Shown here piece after piece: positions 47,201 to 54,879 of a stretch of DNA of 64,000 nt. The stretch spans positions 2,480,001-2,544,000 of the forward strand of contig NZ_CP059888.1 of assembly GCF_016469335.1 (NCBI RefSeq), read 5' to 3'. The DNA comes from Flocculibacter collagenilyticus (GTDB lineage Bacteria > Pseudomonadota > Gammaproteobacteria > Enterobacterales > Alteromonadaceae). The translations under genes and the position numbers were made by a program. The notes beneath the pieces were generated by a model. It made no database searches and was not told the origin of the DNA. It saw only the letters and a program-made list of their open reading frames with translations. Every line of letters begins with the position of its first letter. The stretch's first letter is position 1.

Positions 47201-50200
47201 CTTGCTGTTTGCTCTCCAAAAGCGTTGTAACCTACGCGAGTTATATTGTCTGTTTCGTCTTTGCTCGCTGCCAATTGTCCACTTTGCGTATATTGATTAA
47301 GGCGATAGCTTAAAACATTCGTCTGCTTTGAATCATTTTGATTCGCATCTAAACGCCCTATTAGACGTCCGTTTTTGTCAAAAAAGTTAGTGAATGTAGG
47401 ACGTACTACATATTCGTTTCCGTGTTCACTCATCACGCTGACTAATGGACGTTTTTCTTCAATTAATTTATTTGCGTGGTTATACACATAGTTAGTCGTA
47501 TTATTATTAGCGTCAATAAACTGCGTTGTGTTGCCCCAGCGATCATACGATTGACGGATTGATGGCTTCACCGTTACGCCATCAACCGCAAACGTTGCCA
47601 TATACTGCTGTTTAGCTCGACCAAGTTTATCGTATAAGGTTACTGTTGCACCTGACTCTGGGTGCGATTGATAAACAAGGTTTCCTTGCAGGTCATAACG
47701 ATAGACTTTTTTCACTCCATCACCACCATTACCTGACGTTAGATTGCCAACGCTGTTGTAAGTATACTTTTCTTGTAATGGTTGTTGATCTGATGGAGTA
47801 AATAGCGGGTCTTGTGGATCACCTTTAGCAACAACTTCGCCAAATGCGTTATATTGCATTGCTTGAAAGCGCTCAATCCTGTCGTCTTTACCCTGAACTT
47901 CACGTAAATGTGTGATGGCAACTTGCTGCCCTAAGTCGTCATACTGGTATTGCACAGTGGCATAATCAGTGGTTTTATCTTGCGGGGCATAATGCCATTG
48001 TCCCTCAGGTCTTATGCTCACCTCTTCATTAATGTTAGCTTTCACGGCAAAGCGTTCTTGATACAACGTTTTTAAATATTCATCCTGTACTTCAACTACA
48101 ACAGTAAAATCAACCTGATTGGGCGCTGTACCTTCTAAATAGCCAGTGTCTTTGTTAAGTGTCAACCATGACGGCAAGTCATGATATCTGTATTCATCGT
48201 GTTGGCTATATCTACCGGAGCGCTCAGTTTCAACTTGTGCTTTGTAATGATATTGCTGCTCTGCTACTTCAAATCCGACGGCTTGCTCTATTATCTTATC
48301 AGCATGATCGTAAACATAGGTTGTCGTAGCGCCTTCAGCGTCCACACTACGAATAACTTGGTCTTTATTATTATAGACATTGCTTGTTATGCGATTTTTC
48401 TCGGTATGAAGCAGCTGGCCATCATTGTCAACATCTGTACCCGAAATTGACAGCACTACATTACCAAACGCATCATAGTAATATTGCGATTGCAAGACTG
48501 TATTCTGACTTTGCCACTCTGATGTAAGCTTATCAACATCGATTACTGTTGCCTGCTGTTGCACGCCTACAGCACGTCCTAATTCATCATATTCTGTAAG
48601 CGTTGCAACCCCATTTTGAATAAGCTGCTCAACGTTGCCTAATGCATCGTATTTTGTCTCAATAACACTCTTTGCAGTATTTCCTTCATGCTTAACTACT
48701 TTTTTTGCTTGCGCGATATCTTCATTGTCTAGAGTGTGGTAGACGATGTTTGTTTGAATATCATGTGTCTTACGCCCTAAATTATCATAGCGGTATTCCC
48801 ATGTTCGGTTTTGGGCTTGGGCAGCAGACGGCTTCGCTGGATTCGGGATCACTTGCTTATCTATCGAGGTAACGGGTTGAGCATACTCTGTATATTTATC
48901 TACTTCACCAAACTCATTGTAAGACCACTTACTAACATAACCTTCTGCATCAACAGTATGTGTGCGCTGCCCTAAATCATTATAATAATGCGTGGTAGCA
49001 GCACTCTCTCGGCTATTAATACGTGTACTTTCAACAACCACATCGCCAAACGCGTTATATTCATATTTGGTTTCTGGCTGTCCAGTTTTTGCAACCACGC
49101 TCCCTGTACTGGTGACTTCCCAATACGTAATACTCGGCTGTTTAACACTGGTTTTTTGATTTAATGTATTGTATTCAGTATGAATTGTTCTGACGTCAGT
49201 ACTGCTTAATTGTGACAACTGCCCTTCAATTTGCGCTAACGTTATTGCGCTACCAGCAGACCATGGCTCAGCTTGCTCACCTCCTGTCTGCGTAAAGCTA
49301 GTAGTCTCTAAACGCTGTCCATAACGAGTTAAGTGCGTTTGATTGCCTTGAGCATCATATTGATAACCTGTTACATACCCTTCAGCATCAACATCATAAG
49401 CAACTTGTCCAACTGCGTTGTAAACTTTGTAAGTATAGATATGCTTGTCGTTGCCTTCACTATCCTGAGTAGTGATCAGGTTAACGACTGCTTGACCAAG
49501 TGCATTATATGTAACTGTTGAGTGTACAGGCGCAGCGCTTGATGCATTAGGCTCAATAATGCCACTCTGGCGACCACTAGCATCATATTTGAATTCAGTT
49601 GTGCGGATACCAGTGAGTATAGCTTGCGACCAACTTTGAGTAGTATCGTCAACTTGTGTTGTATATCCTTGATGACGTAATTTAACGTTTCCAGTACTGT
49701 CATACACAAACTCCGTGACTTGGCGAGCTAAATGCGGCTCAGCACTGTTAACTGTAACTCCGGCCCAATAAGCCGTGACTTGTGGTGAAATTTCACGTGT
49801 TAAACGACCACCATCATCGTATGTATAGTGCCACGTTTGATTCTTTTTATTGGTGTAACTTTTCTTCAAACCATTGTCGAAGTATGTCCATGACTCAATA
49901 TGTCCTTGAGCATCAATGATCTTTTCAACTTGACCAGCAGCAGTGTAAAAGGTGTAGGTTTCGCGCGATGCTTCGGCAACCGTAGCATTAGTGTATAAGG
50001 TTTCCAAACGGCTGTAACTTAGGTTAGGATCGTAGGCCAATGCCGAGGCATGGGCAATCATCGCGCTTTCTTGCCCTGCTAAGTTATAACGATGCTCTAT
50101 TACACCGCCTTGGTCATCTATAGTGAACCTTAAGCGGCCTGCGTTGTCGTAAAATAGTTCCGTTATACGGTTATCAGTATTGTTATGCAGTTCTTTTAAT

Positions 50201-53200
50201 ACGCTCTTAATTGCTTCTGAACTATAATTATTTTTGTACTCAATAGGGCCATCAAAAGCACGTGTTTTAATCAGGCGTCCAGCTGCATCATACTCACTTT
50301 GTTTTACATAAGCCTGACCATTAGCTAACTTTTGTAAACTATACAGTGCTTGGCCATTACCATCATATATCGTAGCCGTTATTTGATCAGTATCAGTATC
50401 AGTCGTTGGACGTAACGCGGCTAATTCACTATCGCTCAAGTTACCCACTAATAATGCCGTAACTTGCTCATCTGTTAAGACCTTCGTTGTTGCATAACGA
50501 ATTCGTTCAGTTACCAAGCCACGAGCATTGTACACATTTTCAACTACTCCACCTTGCGCATCAATACTAAAACGCAAGCGCCCTGCGTCATCATAGCTAT
50601 TATACGAAGTAAGCTTATCTCCTTTACTCCATGCATCTATATCAGAAATAGTCATAGAAACAGTGGCTTTATCACCTGTAAACACATCGCTTATGTTAGA
50701 TATATAGCGCGTACTGGCCACACGGCGCCCAGCTGTATCGTAATGAGATTGAACTAAACTATTATCTGGATTCAATTGGTATACTAAACGACCTAAGCCA
50801 TCATGTGCATAGCGAGTGACCTGTCCTTTAGCATCTGTTTTGCTAATAACATTACCATTAGCGTCATATAGATAATCGGTATTTGAATTAATACCACCTT
50901 CATCTACAATGCGTGATTTTAAACGGTTATTGTCATCGTATTTGAAGGTAGTAGTGATACTTTGCTCACTACCAAATCCTTTAACTTCAGTTAACTTATT
51001 GCCATTCTTATCATAACTATAATGGATATGCTCATCAGTACTGGTTAACGTGTTGTCAACCACTTCACCTTTTATAATATCCGTTAATTCGCCATGTTCG
51101 TTGTAAATAAACTTTGTGCCGTTGCCAGCACCATTAACTATTAACTTTTTACGTTTTGTATCATCGTATTCAGTTGTAGTAGTACGTTGTGAAGCATCCG
51201 TAACACTAACAGTTCGCCCAAATACATCCACTTCAATTTTTTCGGTCACTACACCATTTGCTGTCGTATATGATGTAACCGTTTGGCCTGCGTTATCATC
51301 ATAGATATAGGTTGTACTATTGTTATTGCGATCCGTGCTAGACTCTATTCTGCCAAACGCATCAAAAGTAACACCAGTAGTCAGCGCATCTCCTTCTTTA
51401 TCTGTTAACGTGCTAGTATGTAAACCACGCTTATCATAGCCAAAGGTGTCGAGGCGCGTTGTTGTGTCTGTTAATTGGGTGGTTAAAGTAACTGTTTCAC
51501 CAAATGCGTTATAATCACGGTTTACATAACTACCCGCACTATCTGTCGTAATATCAAGTTGCCCGCGGTGTGTGTATGTGTTGTTTATTACATTGTCATG
51601 CGTGCTGGAAAGCGATGTAAGCACCGAATCAATGTCACTTATATTACCACCTGATAACGTATTTAACGCATTGACTGGTGTGACATAGTTACGCACACTT
51701 GTTTGCTCACCAAACGCATTGTATGTTATGCGCTGTGTATTACCTGAACCATCAATCGTAGCTGCCAGCTCGCCGCGCATAGTGTAATAAAAATACGTTA
51801 TCTGCCCCTCATTATCTGATGAGCTTACTAAACGCCCTTGACTGTCGTATACATTGTCTCGCCCTACTAACGTCGCTAACGTCTCAGCTATCGCCGTTGC
51901 GGTTTTTTCCACACCATCACTACGCTCACCGTCAAGTCGGCCTATCTCACGTCCCAACTCATCAAGTTTAATAAGCGTGGTGCGTGCTGAAGCGAAATCA
52001 TTAGTATCAACAGTCGTAGTGCCGATTAACTGACCTTGTTCATTATAGGTGTAGTCAATACGAATATTCTGAGGAGCAAGTGTTTTGCTGTGTAGTTGTC
52101 CACGGTCATTGTAAGTATGGGAAGTAACATGATCATTTACAGTGATATTTGTCGGCAGTGTGACTTTACCACCTATAGATATTGATACATGACGCTCTGC
52201 ATACTCAATAACTTTATCAACTTGACCATCATTGTGATAGGAAGTTCGTGTTAGTTTACCTTCAGGGTTCACAGTAGCGATTAGCTGTCCACGGCCGTCA
52301 TAACGGTAATGCGACACTCTATCTTTTGAGAAGTTTCTGCTGGGTTGCAACTCTGACCAACTTTGCTCAATAATATTACGAGAAGTTAAATTCTGCTTTC
52401 TATTTGCATACGCCAGTACCGCCGTTTGCTGACCTGCTTTATCGTAGATAAACTCTGTAACATAGCCTTCACCATCTATCGTGGCCCATAATTGACCATC
52501 AGGCGTATAAATATTGCGTGATACACGCGCGCTCATATCAGCACCTGGTGCTACTTGAGGCGTGCCATTTTCATTCACCACTACATCCTGAGGGCGGTGA
52601 TATTCAATAGTATGGGTTAAGCGGTGCGCTCCGTCATAGCGATATTCTGTTGCGTATCCATCTGCATCGACGGTAAAGGTTTTACGTCCACTATCATCGT
52701 AATAACTAGCCAATGTTCTGTCTTGCAATGTGTCACGCTGACTATCACTTATGTGTGCTACTATATCCGTAACCGCAGTTATATTTCCGTTAGCTTCTGT
52801 TAGCGAATTACCAGATAGCCAACCACTTGTAGTAATCAGGTTGGCATACGCTGTAGTAGTCGTAAGTTGATTCGCTTCATTATAGGTGTACTCAGTAATT
52901 GCTCCTGCTCGGTCTACACTGTATTTTAGTCGCCCTGCATTATCATATAACGTGTAGCTAACTGCACCATTAGCGTGGCGTTGCGCCACTTGTTGTTGCT
53001 GCGCATTAAAAATATATTCTACTTGATTGAATGCGACTGTATCAGATGCAGTGCCCGCTGATACCTCTATTGCACGTCCTGCTTTGTCGTAACTGGTTGT
53101 AGTAACCAAACCATTATTTTGTGTTACCGTAATTTTTTGGGTCGCGTCGTCATATACATAACTTTCTAACGCCGTTCTCTCCTCCATTGCTGTACTTGCC

Positions 53201-54879
53201 AATACAGTATCAAACTTCTGCGTTATACGACCAAGTCCATCATAATTAAGTACTGACTGGCGTAATTCAGGTGTAGTTTCTGTAAGTAAGCGACCGTACA
53301 TATCATAGGTAAAGGTCTTAGTACTTGCTGTACTTGTAACACCAATACCACTTTCATCAACTTCCGTGTAATGAGTTTGTGTATGTAATTGCCCTCTAAA
53401 ATCGTAGGTATACCCAATAAGCTGCACATCATACTCACCAAATAAGCCAAGCTCTCCCAACCACTCTATAAGATCTGACTCAGCTAGCACTTGCTCATAC
53501 ACTAACCCGTTCGTATTATAGTTATCTTGGGTATATACATGCTGTGAAACACGCTGACCGAACGTGTTATAACGGTACTCTGTCACCTGACCACTTGGCG
53601 TTAACATAAAGCGTAACTGATGGTTGTCATTATAAACAAAGCGAGTTGATGCTGGTAAACTAGCTGTTTCATCGCCATTACCATCTGGATCTGGCTTAGC
53701 AAATACCGTTTCGATGATTAATTGGTTATGAATATTAAATTTTCGCTCAACACGATTTCCTTGCGCGTCTTGCTGACTTATTTGATTACCCATTGCGTCA
53801 TAACCAAACGTTACCGTATTGTCCAGTCCGTCAGTAATAGTCTCTAGGTTATCACTCGCGTCATAGCTGTACTTTGTTGTAACTTCTTGTCCATTAACAG
53901 TTGCCGTACGTGAAAGCAGCTTTCCTTCATCATCGTAACCTAGTTTTATTTCTGTACCGTCAACAGTGATAGTAGAGCTATTATCAGAATAACGGTAAGT
54001 CGTTGTATGGTTCTCACCATCAGTCACTTTATGAATTTTACCGCTATTGTAGTATTGAAAGGTTAGCGTGGTACCATCTGACTGCGTTAAGGTTTTTAAT
54101 TGGTCTGATGTGTTGCTGGTGTAGGTGTAGCTTGTAACATATTCTTTTTGGTCTGTTGCATTATCTGGTGTTAAGTCAACTCGTACATGCTCTAGGCGAC
54201 CTTGTGTATCATATTCATACTTGTATACTGCCTGAGTCGTCGCATCATCACTATTAAGTGTTATCGATTCCAGCTGCTGTGCGGCATTATAATTAAACGT
54301 CGTGGTCGTTTGTCCGTTCGTATTATCTGTCAGTACTTTTGCTAGGCGACCATTGGCATACACAAAGTGTTGCCCTTTGCCATTTTTATCAACAATACTC
54401 TTAAGCTTGCCATCAGCGGCATATCGCATTGAGGCAAGACTTGTTCCTTCTGTGTATACCCAGTCTGCACCATCTCGTACCATTTTGTCGTGTGCACCAC
54501 GACCATCGGTACTGATGTACGCGCCCTCAATGGCGTTATAAGTAAAGGTTTGCACCGCGCCGTCAGCCGTCACACGCTTTACTGAACTACCAGTGTAGTC
54601 AGTCACTGAACTTAAGAAACCAAGACGCCAGTTATCGTCACCATTGTTATCATTGATGCTACCCAAGCTATTGTATGTACGTAATACACCAAAGTCTGCA
54701 CCTAGTGCTGATAATTTATCATCTCGCCCTTGAACAATTAAGTTACCTGTCATGGCATTAATAAAGACTTGTTCATTGGCTTGACCAATGCCTGCTTGAC
54801 CTACCGCCCCTTGTTGGCCGAGTGATGATATTGATGAATTAAATAGACCTGCTGCGTCACCTGAAACAATTGCAACCAC
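35248..54879 (-). CDS. Giant YD/RHS-repeat, Ig-like, RTX and LysM polymorphic-toxin-like protein
   Basis: One uninterrupted frame of 6543 residues from GTG 54879 (AAGGA upstream). Order, with rough residues: unusual N-terminus without signal peptide (1-95); YD/RHS repeats (about 100-2795) with an Ig-like insertion near 2210-2300; Ig/cadherin-like domains (2820-3375); three near-identical 221-residue repeats plus one divergent copy (3377-4250). Then a Pro-rich hinge of 13 PPTNPE-like hexapeptides (4256-4334); four RTX/HCBP-type modules with GGxGDD and FADGTxW motifs (4470-4945); putative Ig domains (4955-5390); terminal RHS part (5395-5820); LysM (5828-5878); Gly/Ala-rich hydrophobic pretoxin region and variable C-terminus (5916-6543). 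The usual Rhs-core cleavage motif before the tip is not seen. RTX repeats hint at type I export, but no exporter genes are in the window. It is followed by an immunity candidate and alternative tips. Likely a contact-dependent or secreted toxin; adhesin function is also possible. Confidence 0.85.
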   Translation of the reverse strand: MVAIVSGDAAGLFNSSISSLGQQGAVGQAGIGQANEQVFINAMTGNLIVQGRDDKLSALGADFGVLRTYNSLGSINDNNGDDNWRLGFLSSVTDYTGSSVKRVTADGAVQTFTYNAIEGAYISTDGRGAHDKMVRDGADWVYTEGTSLASMRYAADGKLKSIVDKNGKGQHFVYANGRLAKVLTDNTNGQTTTTFNYNAAQQLESITLNSDDATTQAVYKYEYDTQGRLEHVRVDLTPDNATDQKEYVTSYTYTSNTSDQLKTLTQSDGTTLTFQYYNSGKIHKVTDGENHTTTYRYSDNSSTITVDGTEIKLGYDDEGKLLSRTATVNGQEVTTKYSYDASDNLETITDGLDNTVTFGYDAMGNQISQQDAQGNRVERKFNIHNQLIIETVFAKPDPDGNGDETASLPASTRFVYNDNHQLRFMLTPSGQVTEYRYNTFGQRVSQHVYTQDNYNTNGLVYEQVLAESDLIEWLGELGLFGEYDVQLIGYTYDFRGQLHTQTHYTEVDESGIGVTSTASTKTFTYDMYGRLLTETTPELRQSVLNYDGLGRITQKFDTVLASTAMEERTALESYVYDDATQKITVTQNNGLVTTTSYDKAGRAIEVSAGTASDTVAFNQVEYIFNAQQQQVAQRHANGAVSYTLYDNAGRLKYSVDRAGAITEYTYNEANQLTTTTAYANLITTSGWLSGNSLTEANGNITAVTDIVAHISDSQRDTLQDRTLASYYDDSGRKTFTVDADGYATEYRYDGAHRLTHTIEYHRPQDVVVNENGTPQVAPGADMSARVSRNIYTPDGQLWATIDGEGYVTEFIYDKAGQQTAVLAYANRKQNLTSRNIIEQSWSELQPSRNFSKDRVSHYRYDGRGQLIATVNPEGKLTRTSYHNDGQVDKVIEYAERHVSISIGGKVTLPTNITVNDHVTSHTYNDRGQLHSKTLAPQNIRIDYTYNEQGQLIGTTTVDTNDFASARTTLIKLDELGREIGRLDGERSDGVEKTATAIAETLATLVGRDNVYDSQGRLVSSSDNEGQITYFYYTMRGELAATIDGSGNTQRITYNAFGEQTSVRNYVTPVNALNTLSGGNISDIDSVLTSLSSTHDNVINNTYTHRGQLDITTDSAGSYVNRDYNAFGETVTLTTQLTDTTTRLDTFGYDKRGLHTSTLTDKEGDALTTGVTFDAFGRIESSTDRNNNSTTYIYDDNAGQTVTSYTTANGVVTEKIEVDVFGRTVSVTDASQRTTTTEYDDTKRKKLIVNGAGNGTKFIYNEHGELTDIIKGEVVDNTLTSTDEHIHYSYDKNGNKLTEVKGFGSEQSITTTFKYDDNNRLKSRIVDEGGINSNTDYLYDANGNVISKTDAKGQVTRYAHDGLGRLVYQLNPDNSLVQSHYDTAGRRVASTRYISNISDVFTGDKATVSMTISDIDAWSKGDKLTSYNSYDDAGRLRFSIDAQGGVVENVYNARGLVTERIRYATTKVLTDEQVTALLVGNLSDSELAALRPTTDTDTDQITATIYDGNGQALYSLQKLANGQAYVKQSEYDAAGRLIKTRAFDGPIEYKNNYSSEAIKSVLKELHNNTDNRITELFYDNAGRLRFTIDDQGGVIEHRYNLAGQESAMIAHASALAYDPNLSYSRLETLYTNATVAEASRETYTFYTAAGQVEKIIDAQGHIESWTYFDNGLKKSYTNKKNQTWHYTYDDGGRLTREISPQVTAYWAGVTVNSAEPHLARQVTEFVYDSTGNVKLRHQGYTTQVDDTTQSWSQAILTGIRTTEFKYDASGRQSGIIEPNASSAAPVHSTVTYNALGQAVVNLITTQDSEGNDKHIYTYKVYNAVGQVAYDVDAEGYVTGYQYDAQGNQTHLTRYGQRLETTSFTQTGGEQAEPWSAGSAITLAQIEGQLSQLSSTDVRTIHTEYNTLNQKTSVKQPSITYWEVTSTGSVVAKTGQPETKYEYNAFGDVVVESTRINSRESAATTHYYNDLGQRTHTVDAEGYVSKWSYNEFGEVDKYTEYAQPVTSIDKQVIPNPAKPSAAQAQNRTWEYRYDNLGRKTHDIQTNIVYHTLDNEDIAQAKKVVKHEGNTAKSVIETKYDALGNVEQLIQNGVATLTEYDELGRAVGVQQQATVIDVDKLTSEWQSQNTVLQSQYYYDAFGNVVLSISGTDVDNDGQLLHTEKNRITSNVYNNKDQVIRSVDAEGATTTYVYDHADKIIEQAVGFEVAEQQYHYKAQVETERSGRYSQHDEYRYHDLPSWLTLNKDTGYLEGTAPNQVDFTVVVEVQDEYLKTLYQERFAVKANINEEVSIRPEGQWHYAPQDKTTDYATVQYQYDDLGQQVAITHLREVQGKDDRIERFQAMQYNAFGEVVAKGDPQDPLFTPSDQQPLQEKYTYNSVGNLTSGNGGDGVKKVYRYDLQGNLVYQSHPESGATVTLYDKLGRAKQQYMATFAVDGVTVKPSIRQSYDRWGNTTQFIDANNNTTNYVYNHANKLIEEKRPLVSVMSEHGNEYVVRPTFTNFFDKNGRLIGRLDANQNDSKQTNVLSYRLNQYTQSGQLAASKDETDNITRVGYNAFGEQTASQNGIGYITTNKLNKLGKVIETGDIRINEQGQQVYTSLNRYQYNELGHKTSYWDAAGNEYIYLYNTLGQMTYSRTPGGVEMSYEYDSRGNRVLESYDGLVLNSNSDKHRNVWLYNYFGQIDNLNDLGGNKVKHNYINGQLRTRTVDLGGNGINDQTVTYTYYDNGMVKSIHDDDTGSITKFKYDQTGKTIEEDRYTENAISEQNHEVTTLKYDSNGRVKRVIVTDALQDETVAVIDYTYDAMGNRRSMNVVNGYTGNVTLIGDGAPMYNPDFEGVAYPPVSVGSSTYSEEIGLAEHIFYDAEGDALQYDLVPFVDPANPDVNYPVPDWIELDSAALAEQPPRIVLRIKPGKTANSAGTYTFSIRASVIDGPSDHFVLLPISLPVIANLGPRFKEGKNFDAVPDFTISQPYGPHTLDLNTYIEDPEKQALTFSADWSEGYTDSEKTALSEWFEFKVDKNGRLTLATKAGAVVPESMLGTQLDVTISASDGVKSTPFNLGIAGPASTFTLPEEGIKLQQYDGFTLDLMQYLDGITDGIRFEVKDKEVGSSKISQSGEPSFNLLSITEGAIVTDVEREVLINIYRDNNSQPEHSIPTTILIDAKPQPPVFSHVKLSGYGDGEFSLPAFTDHNGDELIYSIIAEPEVQGAAFNIGVYQPETNTYLVSYTGADKLSRQGKLLITATQSGNANMYSSLEIEYSKTYNHPPEASDISPQKGMVGEEFILEHYFTDVEFDNLTAEVVGLPNGLEYSFERISLDDLDDESSGGTFKPPYVLTISGSPTTVEVSNVIVTVSDLYSPVPLVKEFEFVVEKSDKPIVVSSITVKSGENVALSSLVTGGNYSSVWVKENSVYAEEYFYNGSWDSRQTRVTNWLTLHDDDSITANNSYERGEFTLMVQQGNNAPTEHKVNIAYNEKPDGTSGGSVFVDKNKTKYGMKVAFKDINELDTLTYTYRLNNGPELTKSQLENSIDWLSISESESVVAPSVGGAGQGSSKLGEVRFSKISSAPVGVYNFAVFASDGKNAKVRANIAINVVEPISVKSSITVKGGENVALSSLVTGGNYSSVWVKENSVYAEEYFYNGSWDSRQTRVTNWLTLHDDDSITANNSYERGEFTLMVQQGNNAPTEHKVNIAYNEKPDGTSGGSVFVDKNKTKYGMKVAFKDINELDTLTYTYRLNNGPELTKSQLENSIDWLSISESESVVAPSVGGAGQGSSKLGEVRFSKISSAPVGVYNFAVFASDGKNAKVRANIAINVVEPISVKSSITVKSGENVALSSLVTGGNYSSVWVKENSVYAEEYFYNGSWDSRQTRVTNWLTLHDDDSITANNSYERGEFTLMVQQGNNAPTEHKVNIAYNEKPDGTSGGSVFVDKNKTKYGMKVAFKDINELDTLTYTYRLNNGPELTKSQLENSIDWLSISESESVVAPSVGGAGQGSSKLGEVRFSKISSAPVGVYNFAVFASDGKNAKVRANIAINVVEPISVKSSITVKGGENVALSSLVTGGNYSSVWVKENSVYGMVDWRNSEGSWDEREERANDWFTLHDDDSINVNNNYEEGRFTLMVQQGNDAPTEHEITIKYNEKPNAIGSEQTVGFYTGYGMPTKYFLYTDINHLDTLTFTYTVNNGEKLTESQLEQKLTWLNVNESFTYDNPTKPVGKAKRSKVTFSGGGNAQVGVYVIDIFASDGINSEVINTLTINVGRKPAPPTNPEPPTNPEPPTNPEPPTNPEPPTNPEPPTNPEEPTNPEEPTNPEPPTNPEPPTNPEEPTNPEEPTNPEPPTNPEPINNAPTVKKYPSLETIASGVERAINLSAYFEDNDPEDYLSYEYLSGSKGKVFGSYLEIVNNERYTKKHHAYVKAIDSKGNDSPTLRFEFELIGWDRDGGLNPKMLSMNAPVTVSARSVIESTPSSITSAQLANTQASETVITGSSGTDNFTYKLGDGDVIIDDADGTDTLTLGNGITPGNIAVTADNENLYITLSTGEKLTYKNWLTGKNIALEYIVFSDNTQWTHRDIGRVLTIEGTEEKDVWDYTAAFNELGHRGGKGDDELGGGVFDDRYYYNLGDGSDLITDTAGNDSIIFGAGITQDNINFTADDSHLYINLPDGETIAFANWFDGKYITLESIVFSDGTSMDRRDIGRELQRVGTDGNDILDHSGAYNELGYRGGLGDDTIIGGSFADRYYYDLGDGNDIINDIRDNDTIIFGTGITADNIRIYAKGGPVGDMYIGLPDGAIITIKDWFVDGATDIRIENIEFADGTHWNRHHIGQQLVIEGTAGDDTWSFNQEGMSASMYLGHRGGLGNDTLTGALYHDRYYYAKGDGNDTIIDSGSGNAIYFDDINADEITYYRDGDDAVLFVNSTNNILRVSDWFSDVQHMMDFIHFADGSRHRGRDLANSFDAMPNNFAPSARPIADLVKAMNTPIDYEVGAHFDDANNDALTLSAAALIGNDQTGWTITELPTGLTFDASTGRLNGTVATPGDYTIQIKASDGIETTAQQFMLTVFDPNVAPTYEGMHTATVTAGDFVRIPVTFVDANNDVLDYDVSALPDWLTHGVSTQEIYGFAPLNAPTENIVINLRATDPSGEQASAQITLAVNALAVTPIETVALTHQQTDYGKAFNYNVANAFSALGQDIAYEAQIRTANGTYQPLPAESWLSISHDGIISGTPSQADVTAGQYIQITATNPNGQTQQGEFRIRVTGPQAKDAGVIEAVKAEMISIDVKQYFSGLGDAARYGVVIELPEANVPEEVTPNAATNSMMHSMAMPSSMLMAAASSSDDAPEIVIPESLNWLHFDSETGLLSGRPSQDFADKLKITFIAKDGDVALESKGEIQIDEKATQDTYWFTYDTANRVVIDGGNMKENGTIGISQHGQYFEYDAAGRADFIINDKGFTAQALSYTAQGHLASMRQTYSTTAEHQYGRNLEVDLFAERYNRSWNDIAWSRQVRHEYNILGQKALTLNYFAPTSTRTLEVRDGDWSYDVTFDLSGEEKSIQRFEYTVDGNFDKVSQSGWVQASLEDVLKAQFTAQGTHQVIDANLTGLLSESTSHGLNTSTYFYDDAGRMDRMKYNNYKRTDTSDHTTPSQYMHTFSYTYTGRQQYLESRVSGSSNTEGYKPTTTTSFYDASGNRYAIEEKSTIEGSKISARYFDTSADGKLVKKVSGTQNRTHLGALPSVPVEGPINGGGTTKPNGEETPITFPNNPPTNVPGLPEERPTVAHTIRFTESKSTHWEGGEKEMRSTTSHYLHAGGNYLGEMKENGEVTVKQAHFEGISAKAPGSAMRHQVTTGETLQSIAVAYYGNPDYWYIIADVNGISLEAGEPLVAGQTLTIPEQANNANRFDTFTAYNVAEQIGDTTPSLPFVPPPPEAACNMVATIIVVIVAIVVSVVTYGAATQMGMAAWQAGAAAGAAGSVASQGTAIALGQQQGFDWGQVAVAAFAGGVGGAAAQGMGAGGTSEGMFTVLDKGKAVLTPVGRAIAGAASSVATAAGNAMVGKPSGFSWANVAASAASAAFGGRIVGSNGSGNIATDVVNNVVGSAVGYGVNRAFGGDRSWNGKEVLADAFGNAIGNSIAQSIIKSQRIADLERQEKLDKMGQELFQNSSATVNKNVENSLRISRSKAANQVAENLTSQTNAITQGMEDLHNTYSNYSIDYDANVRSSVAVSSLATKSNIASVTNAAINHGQQLGAAERVRGQQFLNANLGRYAQGDTIARMDMAKFTAGTTQGWLVDMNDDATRWAWASNQTDEFAEAVRVGADYAADIALLTTGVGVVGLGAKVAFQGVRNTFKGVLISGYGAGSIASGSSYIYGGYNLSGAGVSVIGDSMHGLMSDGSAASVYANKGWGYANQTSVLLSTAVRLVDQGGLVRGSVAISAFDKTIEGKYVFGIYNDEASFVQGKLPNLGKAFTASISGDVGYSSKTFKSDNLNFAGRYDLDTGEFSQIYETDALKSDLFKTRFGKFKGSVGARTTNGMTVPAINAGWEFMGITLSAEWRGKP
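37121..38653 (-). repeat. 1.5-kb near-identical tip repeat, copy inside the giant gene
   Basis: The partner of 33038-34570 at 4083 bp distance, in the same orientation. It encodes about residues 5410-5920 of the giant protein, directly before the variable C-terminal region. Recombination between the copies would delete 4.1 kb and place the other C-terminus and its immunity gene behind the giant protein. Confidence 0.9.
41879..42112 (-). repeat. 18-bp VNTR coding a Pro-rich hinge
   Basis: Thirteen 18-bp units (13 x 18 = 234 bp) encode EPPTNP or EEPTNP hexapeptides. The two versions are arranged in blocks (PP, then EE pairs, PP pairs, EE pairs), suggesting duplication of multi-unit blocks. The hinge separates the Ig-like stalk from the RTX part. 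Copy number is likely to vary between strains. Confidence 0.92.
42761..44749 (-). repeat. Three tandem 663-bp near-identical repeats
   Basis: The boundary sequence recurs at 42761, 43424, 44087 and 44750, each 663 bp apart. Each unit encodes 221 residues with ITVKSGENVALSSL near the start and ends close to NIAINVVEPISVK. The few differences include an alternating Ser/Gly in KSGEN/KGGEN. A fourth, divergent copy follows at about 42121-42760. Frame is kept (663 = 3 x 221). Confidence 0.93.

Noticed and set aside
35248-54879. Insecticidal TcC-type toxin or classical T6SS Rhs protein
   Set aside because: No PAAR domain, TcB/TcA neighbours or Rhs-core cleavage motif before the tip are visible, and the Ig and RTX parts do not fit.
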